A stretch of DNA of 64,000 nucleotides from Hypericum androsaemum (GCA_963995505.1 OZ023180.1:15638689-15702688), one strand, 5' to 3'; counted from the stretch's first letter, positions 1 through 12,219 are shown. Numbers and translations are program-made. The notes: generated from the letters alone by a model not told the origin.

Positions 1-80
1 TAATACAATGCTACTATAAAGTATAATCTTCAAAAAAAAAGAAGAGAAATTACAATGCTTCGACTAAATAATGATCCCAG

Positions 81-3000
81 TTAGTCGTCAAACGGCTGTC
101 GTGGAACCCAATTTTCTGTATCAACGAAGGATAAGCTAGTTAGATGCCACAAATCGTCGTAGCTCAGCTTCTTCTCCCATGGAACTCTGTGTGACGTGTC
201 CGCTCCCGGCCCGTAGTTTCCGTACTCAGCGAACGTTATGTGGTTCCTGCTTTATCAAACATAAATTAGATTAGATGACAGCTAATACGATTGAAAGCTC
301 AAAATTTTGATGGCTGATCAACACCACGTAACACTAAAAACGATTTAATGATGTGGCAATCAATTAGGATCAGAAGGAGTCTGAGCCTGAGTAGCTTAAT
401 AAAAATTTAAATAATTTGGACCTATTTGCTGGTTTTAAAACCATATAGTCTAATTAAGAAAACCAAACGTGATACACATTGTACTAAAACTTAAGTGTAC
501 TATTCTAAATTCCGAATTTAGTTATAAAAAAATGTACTATTCTATTAAAAAATTAAGGACTTACTCGTGGCCCACGAATTTCCAGGCGTTCCAGCCCTGG
601 GGATTGACGACACTTGAGAAACTGGACTTGTAGAAAAGGACCCTGGAGTATTCCCTCCATGGCCTACCCAAGTAGGTTGAGGTGGATCCAGATCCGGATC
701 CAACCACACTGCAGCTTCTAAATACAAACCCTCCGGTGTCTCTTGGATTATCTCTTGATTGGGCTGTGATAAACCCATCATCCAGCACTTTTATCACACA
801 ACCCTAGCACATCTCAAAGGGACGACGCAATGTTATCGTTTGGTAAAACAATAATATATTTTTAACATGTTATAAATTTAATTTTGTTGCATGTGATTGT
901 CTTCAGACAACCATGTTTGATCACACACATTATCCAAATAAAAATCGTGCAAACTTCGATAATTTGATAATTCTTCGCACTTGTGAATAAGGTCTAACCA
1001 CTTGACATAAATAATTTGGTAATTTTAACATGTATGAAATTTTGTTTGTTTTGTCGAGAAAAAATACTGTTGAGTTTCATATAAAAGTGATGAGTTTTTA
1101 CTCAATTTAGAACTCATATAATCATTAACTTAAAATGAATACAAAAATTTTAAACAAACATCTCGCTCTTAACACTGAAATTTTTTTCCATTTATACCAT
1201 TTTTTATGCTAGGATATAAAATAAAAAATAGAATATGTTAAAACTATATGAAAAAATATAGCATAAAGAATTGGAGGGTTATTTTATTATTTTTTTTCTT
1301 GTATATTATGATGCGTCCTTACATTAAAGAATATAATAGAAAAATTATAACATAAAAAAATTAGTTGCGTTAGTAACGTAATGTTAGTGTACATGCATAA
1401 AGACACCTTAGAAATCGTACTCAGATAGTGTTAATCAGATTTGTGCCTTTGATTAGCTTTTATCTAATATCTTAAGTGCAAGTACCGTAATTATCTTCTA
1501 GTGAACTCTTTCGAGAAAAATATACTTTATTTATTAAAAAAAATGTACATACATAAAATACTATAAGTTGCATGGAAACTTATTAATTTGGCAAGTTCTT
1601 TATTGGTTTATGAGATCTGAATTACTACATGATATGTAATACCATAGTTTATATTTTTTTTGGAAAAAGAATCCATAATTTAAATCTTTTGACGAACAAT
1701 CAGCCAATCACAACAGTAAATGGGGAAACAGAATCGTTATTATCACTTTTGGTAGGCGATTATTTTACCATTAAAGATTGGTACCATGCCAACGGAAACC
1801 TTTATAATTTTCTTGAAGCTGAGCTTTTGACCATTGTTTTCAAAAACGACCCGGAGTTCAATCCGGATTTTCTTCCGAACTCCGGGTCAACCGGTCTGAC
1901 TGGTTGAACTGTCGGTCGGACCGGACCTTTTTTAAATAAAAAATATTTAAAAAAAATTATATATGTATAGTCGTATATGTAATTACACTCACACCTCCAA
2001 AATTAATGAAATACATGCACAAATAGAATCAAATACTTGTTTCGGGGAAGTTTTTTAAATTTTAGGGTTGAAAATCAGAAAGAAAATGGCAAAATTCGGC
2101 AAGTTTAGGCTCGATTTTTCACTTTTTTCCCCAAAACCTAATGAACCGGAATTTTCCGGGTCACTTTTTCGGTCCAACTGTCCGGTCCGACCAGAAAATC
2201 TCCGGTTTGTAAGGTTGGCGTTCTGACCATGTTTTTTGACCCGCTAACCCTTCCGATTTGCGGTCCGACCGGCGGTCGGACCGCCATCTCGAAAACAATG
2301 CTTTTGACTTATTTAACCTCTTAAATATTAGTAGCATTTCCAACCATAAAGAATTAACGTAAACAGTCGTAACATGTCCTCTACGCCTCTGAATGTTTCA
2401 CCAACCATTCTCCAAATTTTTGTATAAAAACGATCCGGTTTTAATATAGGATCGCAATCGAATTAGAAAGCATAATTGGATGGATATAAAAAGGTACCTC
2501 GTAAAGGGATTTCCCGGCACCAAAAATGAAATCAACGGCGCCCTCAATGACGCAATGTTTGAAATAATGTCGGCCCGACTGGTCCCACAAAGTGTCTTGC
2601 ACGCCGGCAAATCGGCAACGGTAAAACGACGTCTTATCGCCGGTTATCAACGCTGCCACCGCAGGTACCCTAGGGTTATTGTTCCGGGGATAGTTGTACG
2701 AGTTCTGTTCAATTAAAAGCAAATCCAAACCAACATTATTATGTATTATATATATTTGGACCTAAAAGGTATAAGCAAGTGTACATAAGGAAAGATATCT
2801 TCCTCAAAAAAAAAATCAGGAAAGATATGTATATGACTTGCAAATTAAATTATTTCGCTACAATTTGATCCGCTGTGTCTTTGTACGTGATGTAAATATC
2901 AGAAATCCGAATATTTAAATAATAAAATTTAAAAATAAGTAAATACACAAATATACTCCAGTTAGTCCAAAATCGCCATTTTTCCTTTGCATAAAATTAA

Positions 3001-4237
3001 TTTAAAATAATTTCTGATAATTCAAGTTACTCAAACCCAAATCCGGAAAATATTAGATCAGTAAATTTGGGTAATTCCTTATTTGAATTGATGTTCAAAT
3101 AACCTGACTGCTTATATTACTCCTAATTTCAGTGGCGCCGATGCATGCAAATAGGACCAGAATATTCATTTCCTTTGTCGAAGATTTCACTCGTATGCTT
3201 TCGATGAGAAACACCAACCGTCTAGTTCACGGTTAATATTAATTCCTCTAGAAGACATGCATGCCAAAGGTCAAGCTCTGAATTAAGGTCTAATCAACTA
3301 ATAATTTTATGTCATCATAAGATAATTAGCTCATGTCCACGGAGAATATTACAATGAACAAATTCGTCAACAAAGCATGAATCATTTTTAACACGGGTGC
3401 GAGGATAAATTTTTTATACCAAGAACATATCTTCTCTGTGAAATAGTCTTATATCTTGTGCTACTAAAGATAGATGCAGTTAAAGGTCTCTCACTTTAAG
3501 AAAAAGTGCACCTCAAATTGAACGTATTCTTCCAAAGATGGATGCAGTTAAAGGTCTCTCACTTTAAAAAAAAGTACATCAATTTTAGGGAGGCCGCAAA
3601 AATCTTGCATGCCAAAACAAAATTACGAACAAGTCAAATCATAGTCTCTTACCACGAAACTAAGGCTTTGAACCTTAGTATTATTGGCCATAGAGGTGAA
3701 AGTAGGGCTTTGAAAAGTGTTGGAGTGGTCGCCCCATACAACCAGAGTTTTCATGCTCCCAGATCCCTTGAGATATATGCAAGGCTTGTCAAATGGGATA
3801 TTGATCTTCTCCCTGTACATGTAACGCATGCATTAAAAAAAATACTTAGGAAAATTGTGTCTAGAATTTCAAAGAATTTATAGCATTGGCGGACGTACCC
3901 CGATAAAGAATTTTATATGCTAATTTAAATAGTATGCATACTTTGTTTTTTACCTGTAGACGCCGGCGTTGACTGTGATGCAAACCCACTGTTTATTATT
4001 TGACGGCACTGAATCAATAGCCGATTGTACGGTACGGAAGTTGCCATGGCCTGACTTATCAACGGTAATTCTCTTAGTACACTGACCTCCTCCGTTGTTG
4101 CTTGGACTTCGAAGGTACCAAAATCCACCATTATTCTCTCGAAATCCCGGAAACACATGGGCACTTGGTACTGAAGGATAATTAGCTACCAACAAGAGGT
4201 TAAACCACACAACTAAGTAACGGTACTGGGACAGCAT
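81..4237 (-). CDS. Pectinesterase (pectin methylesterase), PRO-less type, 5 exons
   Basis: Secreted enzyme that removes methyl esters from homogalacturonan in the cell wall. Exons on the minus strand: 4237-3954, 3812-3653, 2704-2498, 803-565, 246-81. All introns are GT-AG and the frame gives 351 aa ending RQPFDD. The start at 4237 was chosen over the upstream ATG at 4303 because it opens a signal peptide ([16 protein letters not shown], cleavage likely near residue 26). Family motifs in order: GVYREKI (about residue 92), QDTLW (Q184, D185), DFIFG (D207) and LGRPW (R264); these carry the second oxyanion Gln, both catalytic Asp and the substrate Arg. There is no N-terminal PMEI/PRO domain, as in the roughly 350-aa subclass. 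The site of the first oxyanion-hole Gln (QAVA) is P162 here (VPAVAAL), which I believe also occurs in the pectinesterase 29/55/66-like group. Intron 3 is long and holds a transposon. Confidence 0.92.
1832..2300. mobile_element. hAT-like non-autonomous element in pectinesterase intron 3
   Basis: The ends are inverted: CATTGTTTTC at 1832 and GAAAACAATG ending at 2300. They are flanked by a perfect 8-bp target duplication, CTTTTGAC, at 1824-1831 and 2301-2308. An 8-bp TSD and a terminal CA fit the hAT superfamily. The interior is rich in GGTCCGACCGG-type words in both orientations and has no transposase frame. It lies wholly inside the 1.7-kb intron between exons 3 and 4 of the pectinesterase. 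Confidence 0.8.
3466..3575. repeat. Tandem duplication in pectinesterase intron 2
   Basis: A segment of about 42 bp (core GCAGTTAAAGGTCTCTCACT) at 3467-3508 recurs at 3534-3575 with only a few changes, a 67-bp offset. It lies close to the branch/acceptor side of the intron between exons 2 and 3. Confidence 0.75.
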
Positions 4238-7200
4238 CTTCTTGGATACACGTGAAATTAATGGGGATGATGTGGTAGTGTAAATGGCTAAATTTTGAGG
4301 CAAATGAATGGCATTAAATCGATAGTCAAATTAAGAATGGGAAGAGTTGGCGGTTCGAACTTGGTAATTCCATTTGGTGGCATTTAATTAGTAGCCCAAA
4401 GGGCTGGAGTTACTTAAGGAAAAGCTAACTACCTTACTGGAGTCAAATCCGTCAGATTTGGTACCTAATTAGTTCTTTTTGTAAGAATTAAGACGATGAA
4501 AAATAATACTAAACTTTGAGATACCATCTGTACATGATTGCTTTCCCGCACTGTATACTCGAACTTAGATTCTAATGATGATCAATAAACCCATGTATCT
4601 ACAAATAGAGAGGGTCGAATTCAGTGTTACCGGTGTCACAACCAGCATGGTCCAGGCAACGTTAATCGATCCATGCGTGTAATCGCAAACTTGTCATATC
4701 AGAGATTACATAAGAAAATTTTTGAAAATCTGTATTTAAGGCATGGTAAAAATTTTGAAAATTTATATTTAAGGCATGGTGTACTATTATTCACCGCATA
4801 GTGTACTAGTTTCTACCACATTGTGTACTGGTGTCCACCGTATGGTGTACTAGTGCTACCACATGTATACCTACAATCCTCAAATACCCCATCGGCAAAC
4901 AATGGTACATTAATACGGCGAACAATAGTATACCATGCCGCAAAAAATGGTACATCATAGTAAAATAATTAAAAAAATAAAATTGTACATAATTTTCTAT
5001 AACCTATTTGATTAATTTCCTGGTAAAATAATTAAAGAAATTAAATAATTAATAGTGTGTTTCTTTATATTACTTATCATGGTTCGATTTATATTATTAA
5101 TGAGAAAAAAAAAGAAATTCAAGTTGGCCAAACTAGTACAGCATGCAGCGAATAACACCATACATCAAATAATAGTACACCTTGCTTGGTAACCAATTTT
5201 AGTAAGGGTGTAAGTTGCCTATTACATGTTTAACGAATTGCCTAGTAAAATCATTAAATAAAATCAAACAACTAACTAGAGACTTGTAAAACAGAGGGAG
5301 AGAATACGACTTATGGACGAAGAGTATGGTATTCGGTTGAGACTTGGGAGGAAAAACCGGAGAGGAAGGAGAATAAAGAGTTTTTTTTAATGAGTTTTCA
5401 CATTAGGAGGAAGAGGATGCACTTTTGAGTTTTGAACACAGAACGACGAGGATGAAAGCCATGGCAAGGAAGGTGCTGTTGCCAGCACCAAGCTCGGTGG
5501 TAAAAGTAGTGTCGCGGTCCTTGAGATTGAAGTAGTTACCCGCCCGGTCTTTGTTTCCTGATCATGCGATGCCTATGCCAAATAAATCAAGGGTCTAGAT
5601 TTTAGGCAGCATGTGTCGACAAGCGTATTAGATGCAGCACTCAATTCAACCTCAGAGAAACATATAGATGATTGTAGTTCGAATACAAATTTATGAACTG
5701 TTGATTTCAACATTAATTCGATTCGAATCGAATTAATTTTTTATTTAAGGTTAGGATTATGATTTAGGGTTAGGGGTTAGGGTTTGATAGATAATTGAAT
5801 TGGATACAATATATATATGTGCTCGGAGTTGTAGCTGTATTATTTTCTATATAGTCATAAGAAGGCTAGAAGATAGAAGGATTAATTAGATGAATTTAAA
5901 TAAATGGAACATAAATTCTGACTCTCATGGAATAAAATGCAAGTTGTGACAACAACTTAGTATTTGAATGTCCATTATATAAGTTCTAGTTAGATCTCGA
6001 GCTACAAAAAGTAGCAAAGCTCTCTTTATCAAGTCAACTAATTTAAGTTTGAACCAAATGGTCACAAAGAGTTGCAAAATGGCAACTATATAGGTAATAA
6101 ATAGAATTAAGTACAATAGCTTAAATAACTAGATGCAAATCTATAAACAACTCCATCTAGCAAAACTCTCTTTTATTTTGCAAAATAGTAAATTTATATG
6201 AAGTTGAATAAATTGACTTATTCAGGTTCGAATTAAATAACCACAAATGTTTACAAAGAAGGAAAGCTCTCTTTTTTATTTAATTTTTCATTTTCCGAAT
6301 TACTTTTTGAATTTTTTGAATTAAAAAAAATGAAAAACTGACTCGTCAGCACCGATGACGCATTTGACTCGTCTGACATATCAGGTGAGAGCTGAAGATG
6401 GGATGGGGTCAGGTGAGGGGAGGGGAGGGGATGTATTATGCATCCCTATTTCTTTTTTAATTTTTTTCATGTCTCCGGTTCAACCGAAGAATCAAATTCA
6501 TTTTTAGAAATTTTGAACCTTATTTAATTCGTCTTTGGATGAATCCGAATCGAATTTTTTTAAAATGGAATGTGAAGGGGCCACTTCCTTGAGATATGTT
6601 AAGGGATAAATCTCTAGAATATTCGATGAAGTTTTCAAGACAGTTCAAGGCCAAAATAGACAACAACGAAAGAACCCATCAGTGATTTATGAAGGAGTTG
6701 TGTGAGTGCATTTATCTTATATACACAAAATGTCGAATAGTTCAAAGCATCGCGTCCATTGATTGGCAAGTATATCTGAAAGTATTTCACCAAGGAAGGT
6801 TCAAGGCTAACAACCACCTATCCTGATGCAACGAATTCTCACAAAACTCTAAAAGTTACATGTAGCACAGGTAGGTTCATATCATTTCATATCAACCAAT
6901 TGCATTCGTGTCGGTGATTGTTGAAGAATTAAATTTTTAATACAACGAGGAGTTTGAACCAACAAAAGAATATGTTAGGCTAATTAAATATAATTTCTCA
7001 AAAATTTTGAGCTAATTGTAGTAGAAGCCACACTAATTAGTTTTGGGTATCTATGAGATCAATGTGAATCTCGTTGAGAAAATTTCGTAACGATAAACGA
7101 TACTTGTAAAAAATCAATTCTCAGTGTGAATAAAAATTGGTTTCAAAGTGATATGGTTTGTGTTGATCATCATGAGTTTGAGATTTATGACTCTTGTAAA

Positions 7201-7587
7201 TGATTATTTATTGACATTGGTTAATAAAAACGTTAAAGATTGTAACCGCTCATTTAGCGACCATGGTTAATAAGAAATTAATGATCGTCGTTATTCCAGA
7301 ATAAAATGGGTCATAAAGCCAGCCTATAAAAGAGGACATCCTCCTCCCAATGTACAATGTCCACCTAGAACATAGCATATACATTTTTGCATAAAAGTAT
7401 GAGTTCTGCAACTGCTGAGGATTCGCAGGTCTGTCAGATTGTCAATTTTATCTGACCGAGTGACTGGACGTTGTACCTTTGAAGTTTACTTACCCATGAG
7501 GCCTTAAACTATATAGGCAGATAATTCAAGTTTAATGACACAAAACTTATTGAGGCCTCATGCAAAATTAAATTCGAATATGTGATG
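4238..7587. other. Intergenic, no gene seen
   Basis: AT-rich DNA upstream of the pectinesterase. No reading frame here resembles a known protein. It contains the degenerate GTAC-rich array at 4705-4962, with a faint continuation near 5140-5190. A short telomere-like stretch (GGGTTAGGGGTTAGGGTTT) lies near 5765, and a G-rich run near 6415-6430. The pectinesterase promoter should lie just above 4237, but I see no decisive TATA box. Confidence 0.6.
4705..4962. repeat. Degenerate short tandem array (GTAC-rich)
   Basis: First come two near-copies of a unit ending TTTAAGGCATGG (about 4712-4778). Then GTGTACTAGT/GTGTACTGGT words recur every 25-30 bases, alternating with CACCGCAT/CCACAT. From about 4900 the complementary words AATGGTACA and CAATAGTATACC appear. 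The vocabulary matches the arrays near 43.8, 46.5 and 47.6 kb. Confidence 0.55.
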
Positions 7588-7904
7588 TGTTGGAAAAATA
7601 ACCCGTTCTACCTATGGGGGCCCAAGCAACGAAACAGAAACATACACAAGCAAACCACAATACCACGAGAAGAACAAACTCACAAGCACAAGGGAAGCAC
7701 AAGGAGGAACACAAAAATTTGGTCACCCAGTTCGATCCACAACGATCTACATCTGAGGGCTTCCAAGCCAGGAGAGATTCTACTATCTTCACGCACATGA
7801 GCTTCACTCGCTCTACAATGGATGCCAACACACTTGGCTCACTCTCTCCTCTTCTCGCACTCTCGAGGCTACCCACACTCTTGGGAGCTCTCTTTCTCTC
7901 TTCC

Positions 7905-8340
7905 TCCTTCACATGGAGGGGGCCACCCTTCACTTGGGTTTGGCCTTCTTCTTCTTCTCCTTCACTTGGAGTGGCCACCCTTCACTTGGGTTTGGCATTC
8001 TTCTTCTTCTCCTTCTCCTTCTACTCCTTCACTTGGAGGGGGCCACCCTTCACTTGGGTTTGGCCTTCTTCTTCTTCTCCTTCACTTGGAGTGGCCACCC
8101 TTCATTTGGGTTTGGCCTTCTTCTTCTTCTCCTTCTCCTCCTTCACTTGGAGGGGGCCACCCTTCACTTGGGGTTTGGCCTTCTTCTTCTTCTTCTTCTT
8201 CTTCTTCTTCTTCTTCTTCTTCTTCTTCTTCTTCTTCTCCTTCACTTAGAGTGGCCACCCTTCACTTGGGTTTGTCCTTCTTCTTCTCCTCCTTCACTTG
8301 GAGGCAACCCTTCACTTGGGTTGGGCACCATTGGGGCACA
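7905..8340. repeat. Tandem array of CTTCACTTGGAG units inside the solo LTR
   Basis: A basic unit of about 60 bp (CCTTCACTTGGAGGGGGCCA, then CCCTTCACTTGGGTTTGG and a CTTCTTCTTC tract) repeats about seven times. The units alternate GGAGGGGGCC and GGAGTGGCC, giving a two-unit higher-order period of about 125-130 bp. In LTR orientation it lies downstream of the TATA box, so it would be transcribed. Confidence 0.8.
8181..8238. repeat. (TTC)n microsatellite
   Basis: About 19 uninterrupted TTC/CTT triplets inside the solo LTR. It looks like an expansion of the CTTCTTCTTC spacer present in each unit of the surrounding array. Confidence 0.95.
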
Positions 8341-8937
8341 TGGGCCACTCTCCTTCACTTGGAGAGCACCACCTCTTTTCCTCTTCTATCTTTCTCTTTG
8401 GAGAAGTGGGCACATGGTCTCTCCTTCACTTGGAGAGCCTTTTGCCTATCTTCCTAGGAGGCCAAGAATGGGTATTTATAGTGCCCACAACTTAGGCAAC
8501 TATTTGGAGTCGGAAGGGGCATTTTGGTCCACCAAAAAATACTTTTCTCAAATACCTGGCGGATGCCAATCGGCATCCAGGCATTTTCCAGCAGGCCCAC
8601 CAGCCCCTTGGCGGGCGCTAGGTTCGCTCCCTGGACTTGGCTGGCGGGCGCCAGCCCTTCAGCTTCTCTTCAACCCGCTTCGTCTCGCTCCCTCGACTTC
8701 GTCTCGCTCCCTCGACTTCGTCCCTTGACCCGATCGTCACCTCGATCAACCTCAAGGCTCTTCACTCGAGCCACACGACCCTCAGATGCCCTCAACGTCT
8801 TCACTCGACTCTTGACTCGATTGATTCCCGAGTGTCCTCGGACATCAAACCCAATCGATCAACTCTCGGACCATCCTCACGACTCTTCACTCAAACAACC
8901 TGAATACTTCACTCGTACTCAGGCTCCATACCCAACA

Positions 8938-10208
8938 TGATATTCAAGGAAGAAGACTCAAAATAAAGAAGGCGCTCTAAAAAAATGATATATTGACAAT
9001 TTGTTCAAACTATTATTGAGAATATTCTCTACTATTTCAATATAATCCAATAGGCTAATCGTATTTATATGCACGGCAATAAGTATAACTACATCTTAAC
9101 ACCAACATTTTCACCACCGACCGCCTCCTCCAACCCTTCACCGGTCGTCACATCATCCCTGGACCTTAACTTTTTTGAAGGGTCCCTGGACCTTAACTTC
9201 AGCTTGAACTAAAGCTTGAAATTCTAGATCTTGGAGCGATGCTCATGGACAGGTGGAAGTCGGAAAGGGGCCAGGAGCGGCGAGGGGCTGTGAGAACCAT
9301 GGTCGAGGTCGGGAGACAGCAGAGGAGTAAACGGTGGTCATGGGGGGCAGCTGCCCCGAGGCCAGCAGCGACGAGGAGGTGCTGAGCGTGATTATGTTTT
9401 TAATTGTAAGTTTATAATAGTCATTCAATAACTTAAACGATAATGTCAGCGAGGGATGCGGAAACTGGGACGATAAAATAATTTAAAAAAAATAAGGACC
9501 CGATAAACGATATTACCAAACACGAAAAAATTTAATATAATTTTTCTATTTTTTATTATTGTTCAAATTAATTTCTGGATGCACCTTAAATTTAAAATAA
9601 CTACAGTCCAGATAGAGAATAAAATTACTGACGACATAAAATTTCTTTTCTTAAAGAAATTGGTTTCGCATATCTTAATTTTTTAGATTCCAATTTTTTC
9701 CTCATATTTCGCTAGATCGATAATTAAGTCTAATTTTTTTCTTGTCCGAATAACATGACAAGAATAAATTGACGAAATCTTATAGTTCAAATTTTAGCTT
9801 ATATGAAAACAAGCTAATTGTGAGATCCATAATCGAGCGCGTTCGCCTCATGAAATAATTTTGACATAGTGTAGTCACCTCCATGAATATTTTTATGGAC
9901 CGAGACTAATTATATGATCTTACAACATAAAACCACCACATTTTTTATTAATCATGAGGATATAAATGCATTTACCTGATTCCGGAATAATTTTTATTGT
10001 AAAGGATGAAAAGGTTACAACATAGAAAGACTATGGTAAAATTATAAATAAGTACCATAGAAAGCACATATCCCCCAGATAAAAACTAGAGGATTAATTA
10101 AAAAGTTGGAAAAAACAATAATTACTTTCACATAATTGTAGTTATCAATGGAATATAATAAAGCTAATCACTTTAAGATCCGTCTCCAAATATTATATAT
10201 TATATAAG
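8938..10208. other. Intergenic, 3' side of FAMA
   Basis: No gene recognised. A GC-richer island at 9110-9390 holds a short direct repeat, CCCTGGACCTTAACTT, at about 9160 and 9184, typical of a decayed transposon end. The remainder is AT-rich and would include the FAMA 3' UTR next to 10208. Confidence 0.5.
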
Positions 10209-12067
10209 CTAGATACTGCTATTTGCATGGATGAAGCTGAATATTTCTTGAACCGAGCATGCAATATCTTCAGCCGTACACCTCGATTCACCTGTAATCT
10301 GCACCGTTTATAGACATGCACACATCAACATGTTACTTAATGTACTAAAAATAGAGTACGGTCAAATTTTGTTTTATTAAAAATTTGCGGAGTTGCTATC
10401 TCAACGGTGTTTGTTCTGTTCTCGGGATGGAAATTCGAAACCTCTTATAAATTACCTTGACATTGAAGGAGTAAAGAACAGTTTGCTCAATAGTGGTGAT
10501 GTTGGTGTGGAGGATACTAAGGTGCAAGTCCTCAAGAGCAGCAATGGTTCTAATAAGCTGGCCCGGCCTTCTTCTACAGAGGATCTTGATCATGGCATCA
10601 AACCCTAGAAGCTTAACTTCAACGTCGGCCAGGCACGACTTGTTCTCCGCCGTCTCCTCCTCCTGTAGCCCGCCGGATTCCAAGTCCACGAGCTTCGTCC
10701 GGCCTTCGTTCGGAAGAGGCATGGGAGGGAAGAAGGGAGGCTGAGGTTGTTGGATTGCTAGACATGGATCTCCTCCCATCTGCATTGGACCTGCTTGATC
10801 TTCATAGAGCCTTCTCCTCTTTTGGGATTCCAGGCATTGGAGAAGTTGCTCCAATTCCCTCACAAACTCAATGGCTCCCCCAATTATTGATGCTTGATCT
10901 CCCTATATATTAACATGACCAAGAAAACTAGTTTATTAATGCAAGATATTACCCGATTAAGTTATTTTACCTTAACTATAATTTTCGAGTTAATATTCAG
11001 AATACGATTATGTTAAAACTTAGCTCTGTACTCTTTGGCATACTATTCTACTCGAACTCAAATTAGTTTGGGTTGATAGGAATGACAATGAGCGGGATTC
11101 ATATGACCCAAATTCTTAATTTTTTTGAATAGTGAACCCAGATCAATACTCTTATCCTTTAAAAAAAAATAAGAATTCGGACACGATCTAAGTCCTAAAA
11201 AATTGGTGGATCCTAAACCCTAAACCGATCCCGATCCCGATCGGGTAGACCCTCAGGATATAACTACCATCCCTATGGGTTGAGACCATATCGCATGATG
11301 ACAAGGGGATTATATATGAAAAATTCAGTGACATAGATTGATATATGTACCCTTTGAACATAAGAACCGGGCATGAGAGACCTCAACACCCGAAGATGCC
11401 CGTTCATTTGCTTCCTTCGGTTCCTCTCCACGGCGATATGAGTCATCCTCTGGCTCTCCACCTCCTCGCTAGTCTTCATAGTCCTCGCCCTTTTCCTCTT
11501 GTTCTTCCCTTCCGGTGCTAAACTGCTCTTGTGTGCTTGAGGAAACTGAAATTGCACCGGATCGTTACCATCCGAAACCCTAGCCTCCTCCACCTGTTGG
11601 CCTACCATCAGAGACTCATCGTCCTCGTCGTGATCGATCTTGTCGTTGAGGACGGGGAACTTGAGGAAGTAAATCGGGTCGATACCGCTCTCTTCCTCGC
11701 AGAACTCGGTATGGTTCAAGGCCAACTTCGGACCAAACTCCGCGAACTGCATCACCTCCGCGAAGCTCAGCTTGTCCATGGAAGTAGAACCGCCAAACCC
11801 GGCCGGGCCGGGCAGATATTCTTGTATAGTTTGTGGAATATCGTTGCTATTATTGATAATGTAATTTACCATTCCACAATTGTTGTCACCTGGAGCTTGA
11901 TGCTCAATTCCGCTGTTTTGTGGGCGTCGGTCTAGTGAGTAGTCGAATCCCGTAAAATTTGCCTGCATGCGACCATATGTTAGGGTTATCAGAGCAAAAG
12001 TAATTTGACTGAAAGTTGTAAGTAAATGGGAAGATACCGAGTAGTTGTCTTGTTTATCCATTGCCAT
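10209..12067 (-). CDS. FAMA: FAMA, group Ia bHLH transcription factor, 4 exons
   Basis: Nuclear transcription factor that halts guard-mother-cell division and specifies guard cells, acting with ICE1/SCRM partners. Exons: 12067-12038, 11962-11351, 10902-10456, 10298-10209. All introns are GT-AG and the product is 392 aa. The N-terminus MDKQDNYS resembles the FAMA start; a second in-frame ATG lies two codons in. An acidic middle region with [12 protein letters not shown] is followed by the bHLH (about 182-245), with basic stretch [12 protein letters not shown] and helix 2/loop [13 protein letters not shown]. The LQCLE segment (235-239) is the LxCxE motif used to bind retinoblastoma-related protein. 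The C-terminal ACT-like domain runs from [12 protein letters not shown] to the end, [12 protein letters not shown] and MUTE lack this combination, so FAMA is the clear call. Oddity: residue 198 is Gly where FAMA proteins normally have Glu (KQMN-E-HL). Intron 2 carries a hAT-like MITE. Confidence 0.97.
11077..11275. mobile_element. hAT-like MITE (copy C) in FAMA intron 2
   Basis: The terminal inverted repeats are TAGGAATGACAATG at the left and ACTACCATCCCTA at the right. They are flanked by a perfect 8-bp duplication, TGGGTTGA, at 11069-11076 and 11276-11283. The 199-bp interior has the TCCCGATCCCGATCGGGTAGACCCT-type text also found in the 62-kb copy. It lies between the exon 2 donor (11350) and the exon 3 acceptor (10903) of FAMA. 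Confidence 0.88.
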
Positions 12068-12183
12068 ATATATATAAATAATAATAAGAATAACACCAAG
12101 GGAAGGTAAAAGGCAAAGTGGGGTTTGGATGTTTCAAGAGACAGAAGAACCAACCATGGAAGACACCAACATGCAGGTTTTGT

Positions 12184-12219
<36 letters not shown>

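Larger units (their letters stand above)
7588..8937 (-). mobile_element. Solo LTR, probably copia, minus orientation
   Basis: Bounded by TGTTGG at 7588 and CCAACA ending at 8937, with near-identical flanks TGATG (7583-7587) and TGATA (8938-8942). On the minus strand the order is U3, a TATA box (complement of TATTTATAG near 8474-8483), then a transcribed region running to the TTTTTCCAACA end. This orders it as an LTR read right to left. There is no internal domain, so it is solo. It contains a large tandem array and a (TTC)n tract. The open frames across it (about 7614-8728) are simple-sequence artefacts. Confidence 0.75.

Noticed and set aside
2161..2343. Minus-strand frame rich in Arg/Ser/Asp inside the pectinesterase intron
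   Set aside because: Produced by the GGTCCGACC-rich end of the hAT-like element.
5760..5795. Telomere-like TTTAGGG-related stretch
   Set aside because: Only about three imperfect units; too short to call an interstitial telomere.
7614..8728. Three long overlapping plus-strand open frames rich in Ser, Leu and Phe
   Set aside because: They are translations of the CTTCACTTGGAG array and (TTC)n tract in all three frames within a solo LTR, not proteins.
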